Below, one piece after another: positions 58,794-64,000 of a stretch of DNA of 64,000 nucleotides (position 1 is its first letter; each line of letters starts with the position of its first letter). The notes below the pieces were generated by a model. The model saw nothing but the letters and a program-made list of their open reading frames with translations. It was not told the origin of the DNA and searched no databases. Where the stretch lies: contig NZ_CP121208.1 in NCBI RefSeq assembly GCF_029625435.1, forward strand, positions 620,001 to 684,000. The letters run 5' to 3'. Source of the stretch: Arcanobacterium canis (GTDB lineage Bacteria > Actinomycetota > Actinomycetes > Actinomycetales > Actinomycetaceae). The position numbers and the translations under genes are program-made.

Positions 58794-59927
58794 TTAACTG
58801 AGTAAGTCGATCAGAGGCTGGGCTGCTGTGTGCCAGGTCCATTTCTCTTCAACCCACTCGCGACCGCGATTTCCCATTGCGCGTGTACGTGCAGGATCCT
58901 CCAAGAGGAATCGAATACTGGCGGCGACGGCGTCGGTACTGCGTCCGTTCGTCACGATCCCAGTTTTTGTGTCGATCACGGCTTCTGGCGCACCCCCGGA
59001 GTCTCCCGCCACTACCGGACGGCCGGCGGCATAGGCTTCGAGATAAACAATTCCAAGTCCTTCAATATCCAAGCCGCCGCCGCGTGTGCGTGCAGGCATT
59101 GCGAAGATATCGGCCATCGAATAGTGAGCAGGAAGTTCGTGGAAGGGGACTTCGCCTGTCAAGATAATGTCAGAGTGTGCTGGGGAAGCAGCTGCGCGTG
59201 TGCGCAGAGAATCGCCGTAAGGCCCCTTGCCGACGATGACGAGTTTTGTCCCAGGGAATTGATCGACCACTGCAGGCCACGCATCAATGAGGACATCCTG
59301 CCCTTTTCTCGGTACAAGTCGAGAGATGCAGGTAACAACAGGTGTGTGTTGTGCGATCCCGTACCGCGCTCGCAGCATTTCACGGCCGTGAGGATCAAAA
59401 GAAAATACTTGAGGGTCAATTGCTCCGTGTAGTTGCATTGTGCGGGTTGAGCCAATGAAGGGAGCCAAACGACGTAAAGTTGCGTCAGTGAGGTAGGTAA
59501 CGACGTCGGCGTCGGAAAAAACTTTGCGCAGAATCTGACGTGCGCCTGGGAGCATTGACCAGCCGATTTCATGTCCGTGGGTAGTGGAGATGACTTTCGT
59601 TGCCCCGGCTTTGCGGGCGGCATTGGCCATGATTCCCAAGGGTGCCGCGGCGCCAAACCAGACGTTGGCAACGTCGTGCTCACGGATCAGCATCTGCATG
59701 TGGCGACGGACTGAGGGCAGCGGCAGCATCATCGTTTTGGGATAGCGAACTACCTGGTAGGGCAGTGTGGCATCGTATTGTGCTGCGTGTTTGGCTCCCG
59801 ACGGCGGAGTTGAGGCATAGACAACGAGCTGCTGCGGGTCCAACTGGGAAGCAAAACCTTCTAAGAAGGTCTGGATCCCGCCAGCCCTCGGAGGGAAATC
59901 GTTGGTGACAAGGAGCGTTTTCTTCAT
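58794..59927 (-). CDS. pimB: GT4 glycosyltransferase, probable phosphatidylinositol mannoside mannosyltransferase PimB
   Basis: Encodes 377 residues; ATG at 59927 with TAGGCT six bases upstream. LLVTNDFPPRAGGIQTFLEG is the N-terminal nucleotide-independent acceptor loop typical of PimB; ISRLVPRKGQDVLI near 205, VGKGPYG and RGGGLDIEGLGIVYLEAYAAGRPVVAG (the E-x7-E region) near 287 bind the GDP-sugar. PimB adds the second mannose to phosphatidylinositol mannoside on the cytoplasmic face, giving the base of lipomannan-type glycolipids. Assignment rests on motif resemblance; a related mannosyltransferase is possible. Confidence 0.78.
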   Translation of the reverse strand: MKKTLLVTNDFPPRAGGIQTFLEGFASQLDPQQLVVYASTPPSGAKHAAQYDATLPYQVVRYPKTMMLPLPSVRRHMQMLIREHDVANVWFGAAAPLGIMANAARKAGATKVISTTHGHEIGWSMLPGARQILRKVFSDADVVTYLTDATLRRLAPFIGSTRTMQLHGAIDPQVFSFDPHGREMLRARYGIAQHTPVVTCISRLVPRKGQDVLIDAWPAVVDQFPGTKLVIVGKGPYGDSLRTRAAASPAHSDIILTGEVPFHELPAHYSMADIFAMPARTRGGGLDIEGLGIVYLEAYAAGRPVVAGDSGGAPEAVIDTKTGIVTNGRSTDAVAASIRFLLEDPARTRAMGNRGREWVEEKWTWHTAAQPLIDLLS

Positions 59928-59933
59928 GCTTCT

Positions 59934-59939
59934 AGCCTA
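59934..59939 (-). promoter_or_regulatory. -10 box TAGGCT of pimB (leaderless)
   Basis: Six bases before the ATG at 59927; it lies in the 16-base gap before the ndgR stop, so pimB may also be reached by read-through. Confidence 0.45.
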
Positions 59940-59943
59940 ACGA

Positions 59944-60669
59944 TCACATCTGTGTACGCGCGAGAATCTGTGTCAGGCGATTTGCAGCGCTCACTACCGC
60001 TCCTGCATGAAGTCTGCCGGGTTGCTGGCCCATGCGTTCTGTAGGGCCCGAAATCGACACCGCAGCGATCACGCTTCCATTGCTGGAGCGCACCGGAGCG
60101 GAAATCGAAGCGACGCCTGCCTCGCGTTCGCCCACCGACTGCGCCCACCCACGTCGTCGAACAGCGGAAAGTACGGTGGCCGTGAATTTCGCTCCATTCA
60201 AGCCTTGGTGAAGCTGTTCGGGGTCTTCCCATGCGAGCAATACCTGTGCCGCCGACCCGGCGTACATGGAAAAGGTTGCGCCCACTGGAATCGAATCGCG
60301 CAACCCGATGCTGTGTTCAGCACTGGCGACGCACACACGCATGTCTCCTTGGCGCTTGTAAAGCTGGGCGGATTCGCCTGTGTGGTCACGAAGGGCGACA
60401 AGAATCGGGTTCGCCGCAGCCAAAAGGTGGTCTTCGCCGGCGGCCTTGGACAACTCTGCTAGACGTGGGCCAAGGACGAACGAGCCGGAGGAATCACGTG
60501 CCAGGAGCCGGTGAAACTCCAGTGCGACGGCGAGCCGGTGAACTGTGGGGCGTGCGAGACCAGTTGCCGCGACCAGGCCAGCGAGCGCCAGTGGGCCATT
60601 CTCCAGTGCAGTGAGAACCGCAACAGCTTTGTCGAGTACGCCAACGCCGCTTCCATCAGTGCTTTTCAT
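59944..60669 (-). CDS. ndgR: IclR family regulator NdgR/LtbR
   Basis: Encodes 241 residues from ATG 60669, chosen because SGVGVLDKAVAVLTALE then starts as in the family; CAAAAT is six bases upstream. The winged helix-turn-helix is in LAGLVAATGLARPTVHRLAVALE (about 30-53). The effector domain includes VGATFSMYAGSAAQVLLAW and RGWAQSVGEREAGVASISAPV. NdgR/LtbR controls leucine biosynthesis (leuCD) in Streptomyces and Corynebacterium and usually lies divergent from leuCD. Here the divergent gene is murA, with 175 bases between starts. Confidence 0.87.
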   Translation of the reverse strand: MKSTDGSGVGVLDKAVAVLTALENGPLALAGLVAATGLARPTVHRLAVALEFHRLLARDSSGSFVLGPRLAELSKAAGEDHLLAAANPILVALRDHTGESAQLYKRQGDMRVCVASAEHSIGLRDSIPVGATFSMYAGSAAQVLLAWEDPEQLHQGLNGAKFTATVLSAVRRRGWAQSVGEREAGVASISAPVRSSNGSVIAAVSISGPTERMGQQPGRLHAGAVVSAANRLTQILARTQM

Positions 60670-60844
60670 GCTTAGATTTTGCCATCTCATTTTTCGAGAA
60701 TCAAGGTTCCACATTATGGTTTGCGTCAGGCAAAGTTGGCGGTATTGGTGTCCGACGGGGCGAAGGTCCGCCTGTGGCAAACAAGCCGTACTCTTTTTCA
60801 TTTCTGTAATAAACTGTGTGCGTTGAACTGACAAGGAGAAATGA

Positions 60845-62164
60845 ATGTCGGGTGTACTAAAAGTTACGGGCGGCACACCGCTCACTGGCGAAATCAGTGT
60901 TCGAGGGGCGAAGAACTTCGTTTCGAAGGCAATGGTTGCTGCGCTACTGACGGAAGAAACGTCCGTCTTGAAGAACGTGCCGCAGATCCGCGATGTCGAT
61001 GTCGTCTCTGATCTTCTACGTGCTCACGGCGCCGAGGTTGAGTTCAACCAAGAAGCTGGCGTTGTGACCATCACTCCAGGAAAGATCCATTTGCCTGATC
61101 CGATGGAAGTAGATCGACTCGCCGGTTCTTCGCGTATCCCGATTCTTTTTGCCGGGCCACTTCTTCACGCATTGGGCGAAGCGTTCATTCCGGATCTTGG
61201 TGGCTGCCATATCGGTGACCGCCCAGTGGATTTCCACCTGGCAGTTCTTGAAGATTTTGGCGCTCGACGCGATCCTCAAGCTCTCGGATTGCACCTGCAG
61301 GCACCTTCTGGCCTCGTGGCAAAGAAAGTCCACTTGCCTTACCCGTCCGTCGGTGCAACTGAGCAGACCCTCATGGCGGCTGTTCGCGCTGAAGGCATCA
61401 CTGAGCTCTCAGGTGCAGCAGTGGAGCCAGAAATTATGGATCTCATCGCTGTCCTTCAAAAGATGGGCGCGCTCATCACTGTGGACACGGATCGCACGAT
61501 CCATATCGAAGGCGTGTCCACACTGCACGGGTACACGCACACGGCACTCGCTGACCGCATTGAAGCAGGATCCTGGGCCGCTGCCGCTCTTGCTACTCAC
61601 GGTGACATCACTGTTCGTGGTGCCGAACAAGCGCCGATGATGAACTTCTTGAATATTTACCGCAAGATCGGTGGTCAATTCGAGGTCCTTGACGATGGCA
61701 TCCGTTTCTGGCATCCGGGAGGGGAACTGCATTCGGCGGCTCTCGAAACTGACGTTCACCCAGGCTTTATGACCGACTGGCAGCAGCCTATGGTTGTTGC
61801 GCTCACCCAAGCGACCGGCGTCTCGATCGTTCACGAGACCGTGTACGAAAACAGGTTCGGGTTTACAGATGCACTGAATCAAATGGGCGCCCACATTCAG
61901 GTCTATCGCGAATGCTTGGGAGGAAAACGTTGCCGATTCGGAGTTTCAAACTTCTACCATTCGGCAGTAATCCAGGGCCCGACCTCCCTGACCGCCGCTG
62001 ATATTACGGTTCCAGACCTGCGTGGTGGTTTCTCGCACCTGATTGCTGCGCTCGCGGCTCAGGGCACTTCACACGTATCGGGTATCGACATTATCAATCG
62101 CGGGTACGAGCACTTCATGACGAAGCTCGAAGCGCTGAATGCGAACGTCGAACGCGTGGAGTGA
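60845..62164 (+). CDS. murA: UDP-N-acetylglucosamine 1-carboxyvinyltransferase
   Basis: Encodes 439 residues; ATG at 60845 with AAGGAG upstream. The opening LKVTGGTPLTGEISVRGAKNFVSKAMVAALL is typical, with the active Lys-Asn in GAKNF. GGCHIGDRPVDFH carries the catalytic Cys121, which is the fosfomycin target; mycobacteria have Asp at this place. It transfers enolpyruvate from PEP to UDP-GlcNAc, the first committed step of peptidoglycan synthesis. plsC follows four bases later. Confidence 0.94.
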   Translation: MSGVLKVTGGTPLTGEISVRGAKNFVSKAMVAALLTEETSVLKNVPQIRDVDVVSDLLRAHGAEVEFNQEAGVVTITPGKIHLPDPMEVDRLAGSSRIPILFAGPLLHALGEAFIPDLGGCHIGDRPVDFHLAVLEDFGARRDPQALGLHLQAPSGLVAKKVHLPYPSVGATEQTLMAAVRAEGITELSGAAVEPEIMDLIAVLQKMGALITVDTDRTIHIEGVSTLHGYTHTALADRIEAGSWAAAALATHGDITVRGAEQAPMMNFLNIYRKIGGQFEVLDDGIRFWHPGGELHSAALETDVHPGFMTDWQQPMVVALTQATGVSIVHETVYENRFGFTDALNQMGAHIQVYRECLGGKRCRFGVSNFYHSAVIQGPTSLTAADITVPDLRGGFSHLIAALAAQGTSHVSGIDIINRGYEHFMTKLEALNANVERVE

Positions 62165-62168
62165 ACTC

Positions 62169-62987
62169 GTGGGTTTCTTCACTGTTCCTCAGGGATCACC
62201 ATGGATTATGCGTGTGGCTGTGCCGGTCACGCGCATCATTCGCGCGATTATTTCTCGCCCTACCGTGGTGGGAATCGAGAAGATTCCTGCGACGGGCCCG
62301 GTCATTATTGCCGCTAATCACACCGATTATTTCGATGTGGTTCTTATGGGGCTTGCAGTGGTGGAAGCAGGAAGAATGCCGATTTGGGTATCGGCAGACG
62401 AGTACTTCTCAGTACCGATCTTTAAGTCGATTCTGAAAGCTGTCGGCACAGTTCCTGTTTATCGGTCGACGGGACACGCAGGTGACGCACTCGTGGGAAT
62501 GAAACACGCCCTCGAAAATGGCGGGTGCTTGGTGGTTTTCCCTGAAGGGATGATGAGCGTTGATCCTCAAAAGTGGCCGATAACAGGAAAGACCGGGGTA
62601 GCGCGCCTGAGCAAAATGGTGCCGAATACCACTATTGTTCCAGCTGCTCACTGGGGGACAGAACGAGTCCTTGAGCCGTGGAGCCTGAAACTCAACTGGC
62701 GGTATTTGCGTTCGCCCTCGACCGTGGTTTTTGGTGAGCCAATCGAACTAGGAGTGACCCCAGACTCGACACATGACGAGGTGAAGTCTGCAACCGAACG
62801 GTTGATGGGTGCGATCGAAAAGCTTCTCGTCCCGTTGCGCAGGGTGAATTCCCTTGGATACACGACTGAGCCGCGTGAGTTACGCTGGGATAAAAAGCGT
62901 GACGGCGATCCACATACGGCAACCGCTGGTACTCAAGGTCTGCGAGAAGAGCTTCCTGATTTCGAGGCTCCAGTTCCTAACGCATAG
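62169..62987 (+). CDS. plsC: 1-acylglycerol-3-phosphate acyltransferase (PlsC family)
   Basis: Encodes 272 residues from the GTG at 62169, which follows GGAG by seven bases; an earlier ATG lies inside murA. The catalytic NHTDYFD (HX4D) is near residue 49, and VVFPEG near 126 is the glycerol phosphate binding motif. It makes phosphatidic acid from lysophosphatidic acid. In the usual actinobacterial order gpsA and ddl come next; gpsA is absent here and a minus-strand lipoprotein gene takes its place. Confidence 0.9.
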   Translation: MGFFTVPQGSPWIMRVAVPVTRIIRAIISRPTVVGIEKIPATGPVIIAANHTDYFDVVLMGLAVVEAGRMPIWVSADEYFSVPIFKSILKAVGTVPVYRSTGHAGDALVGMKHALENGGCLVVFPEGMMSVDPQKWPITGKTGVARLSKMVPNTTIVPAAHWGTERVLEPWSLKLNWRYLRSPSTVVFGEPIELGVTPDSTHDEVKSATERLMGAIEKLLVPLRRVNSLGYTTEPRELRWDKKRDGDPHTATAGTQGLREELPDFEAPVPNA

Positions 62988-63024
62988 TTTCAGCGAGCGT
63001 ATTGCTGATGTGACCGGCGTCGTG

Positions 63025-63071
63025 AATGTGAGGTGTTGTGCGAGTGAATCACTCGCACAACACCTCACATT
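63025..63071. terminator. Perfect hairpin of over 20 bp between plsC and the lipoprotein gene
   Basis: AATGTGAGGTGTTGTGCGAGTG pairs exactly with 63050-63071 around AAT; no T-run. The right arm reaches the lipoprotein stop codon. Confidence 0.65.
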
Positions 63072-63697
63072 TATCGCGCGATATCGATGACCAACCGGGC
63101 AGGAGAGTCTAGCCACGAGACTTTATACGGGCGCTTCTTGTCTGAGCCGATGTAGATTTGGTGCGATCCCTCAAATCCCCCATTAACTTTCACTTCGCTA
63201 ATAACGGACCCCGAAGGAACGACAGCTTGAAGATCTTCCACGTGCTCAAGTGCCTTGGGATAGCGAATGCCAAAGCCAAATACTTCAAGGGTGATATTTC
63301 CGCGCAAGTCCACCGGGAATCCCGATCCTTCTTCGGTCGGGTGCGCGGTCCACTCAGCGCTCCACTGTACTGGAGCCTTCGCCTTGGAGTATTCCACCAC
63401 GACTCTATCGAAGCCTTTGTCAGGGTGGGAACCGACACGAACTTTGATCGGTAGTGCTTGTGCAGAGTAATCTTTAGTGTTTTTCGAATGAGTGGCGCCT
63501 TCGGTGAAACCGGTCAATTGGGGAGCCGTTGCCGAGCTAGCTGATCCTGCCCCAGCAGTGCTAGCGGGGGAGTGAGTGGAAGGGGTGCTGCTCGACGTTG
63601 CTGACGGCGCCGACGTCGGCGAGGACGTTCCAGGGGTTGCTGTACATCCGGCCATCGCAAACGTTGCGATCATGCCGAGAGCAAGAAGCTTCTTCAT
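63071..63697 (-). CDS. Lipoprotein with AMIN-like domain
   Basis: Encodes 208 residues from ATG 63697 with AAAGGAGAAAC upstream. The signal peptide has lipobox MAGC, so Cys18 would be lipidated. A Ser/Thr/Pro/Ala-rich linker (about 20-60) is followed by a domain with IKVRVGSHPDKGFDRVVVEYS and LVIDI at the end, the AMIN-like fold found in secreted actinobacterial proteins and related to peptidoglycan-binding AMIN domains. Outer-face membrane anchor with likely wall or protein binding; function otherwise unknown. Confidence 0.78.
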   Translation of the reverse strand: MKKLLALGMIATFAMAGCTATPGTSSPTSAPSATSSSTPSTHSPASTAGAGSASSATAPQLTGFTEGATHSKNTKDYSAQALPIKVRVGSHPDKGFDRVVVEYSKAKAPVQWSAEWTAHPTEEGSGFPVDLRGNITLEVFGFGIRYPKALEHVEDLQAVVPSGSVISEVKVNGGFEGSHQIYIGSDKKRPYKVSWLDSPARLVIDIAR

Positions 63698-63785
63698 TGT
63701 TTCTCCTTTGCGAAGATGTCGTTCATCCCACTGTATCGCGGCCGGCTCATCGTTGGCGCCTCGAGTCGTGGAGAAATGGCCGCGG

Positions 63786-63791
63786 TAGAAT
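63786..63791 (+). promoter_or_regulatory. -10 box TAGAAT of ddl (leaderless)
   Basis: Six bases before the ATG at 63798; no ribosome binding site. Confidence 0.5.
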
Positions 63792-63797
63792 GACCCC

Positions 63798-64000
63798 ATG
63801 CGTAAAATCTCAGTTGCAGTGATTTATGGTGGACGCACGGGTGAACACCCGATTTCGTGCGCGACAGCGGGTGCCGTCATGGCGGCGATGGACCCAGAAA
63901 AATACGACATTGTGTCAATCGGTATTCGTCGCGATGGGACGTGGGTGCCCGGGGAAACTGATCCGGGCAAGTTGCAGCTCGGTGACGCTACCGCTGAGGT
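63798..64000 (+). CDS. ddl: D-alanine-D-alanine ligase, N-terminal part (gene runs off the right edge)
   Basis: 67 residues are visible, beginning MRKISVAVIYGGRTGEHPIS, which matches the Ddl opening VAVIFGGRSSEHEIS with two changes (TG for SS, P for the residue after H). The Glu of this motif helps bind the first D-Ala. YDIVSIGIRRDGTWV continues the first Rossmann-like domain. Ddl makes the D-Ala-D-Ala end of the peptidoglycan stem. Start supported by a TAGAAT box at leaderless spacing. Confidence 0.92.
   Translation, partial: MRKISVAVIYGGRTGEHPISCATAGAVMAAMDPEKYDIVSIGIRRDGTWVPGETDPGKLQLGDATAE

Overview
The window is a contiguous stretch of chromosome from an actinobacterium. I read it as a host-associated member of the Actinomycetaceae (Arcanobacterium/Trueperella/Actinomyces-like), from gene content only; no species can be fixed. 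The evidence is an NdgR-type IclR regulator, a PimB-type mannosyltransferase, the DUF3039-helicase pair, the clpS-DUF2017-murI-MBL-rph-rdgB block, sortase-anchored surface proteins and a FemX-type cross-bridge enzyme. G+C looks moderate by eye. I see no phage, transposase, integrase or CRISPR.

Layout. 1-6 kb: end of purA, purB, an SDR, a small hydrolase, type II NADH dehydrogenase and a lipoprotein polysaccharide deacetylase behind a metalloregulator-like palindrome. 6.5-14 kb: two very large secreted, wall-anchored glycosidases (GH20 hexosaminidase and GH2 galactosidase) that could strip host glycans in sequence. 14-23 kb: ribosomal protein L31 type B, an M20 amidohydrolase, then a sugar-uptake locus with two EIIBCA PTS permeases, a LicT-type antiterminator and a textbook RAT/terminator leader in front of one permease, plus an MHS-type transporter. 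23-29 kb: a YkvI-like membrane protein, the lipid II flippase MurJ, an ATP-grasp ligase and a FemX-type transferase, which together look like a peptidoglycan cross-bridge module. 29-34 kb: a frameshifted YdcF gene and a 1344-residue anchored protein with five HxH repeats, a His-rich linker and a Zur-like box in its promoter. 34-47.7 kb: housekeeping genes (GNAT, pepT, YidE-type transporter, HU, DUF3039 and helicase, pncB, clpS to rdgB, bcp). 47.7-56.5 kb: tRNA-Leu, an acyl-CoA synthetase, an FAH-fold protein that has lost its metal ligands, an aminotransferase, gltX, tRNA-Gln, two identical tRNA-Glu genes and an aldehyde dehydrogenase. 56.7-64 kb: an M3 peptidase, pimB, ndgR, murA, plsC, an AMIN-like lipoprotein and the start of ddl. 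This last run resembles the usual actinobacterial ndgR-leuC-leuD-...-ddl neighbourhood with leuCD removed.

Two genome-wide habits show. About a quarter of the genes have a TAnnnT box exactly 6 or 7 bases before the start codon and no ribosome binding site, which points to leaderless transcripts. Most gene ends carry long, nearly perfect hairpins, usually without a U-tract.

The most interesting items are the Zur-boxed HxH-repeat surface protein standing without its usual ABC transporter, a short (V/I)(P/A)WTEL motif shared by all three anchored proteins, the RAT switch, the cross-bridge module and the FAH pseudoenzyme.
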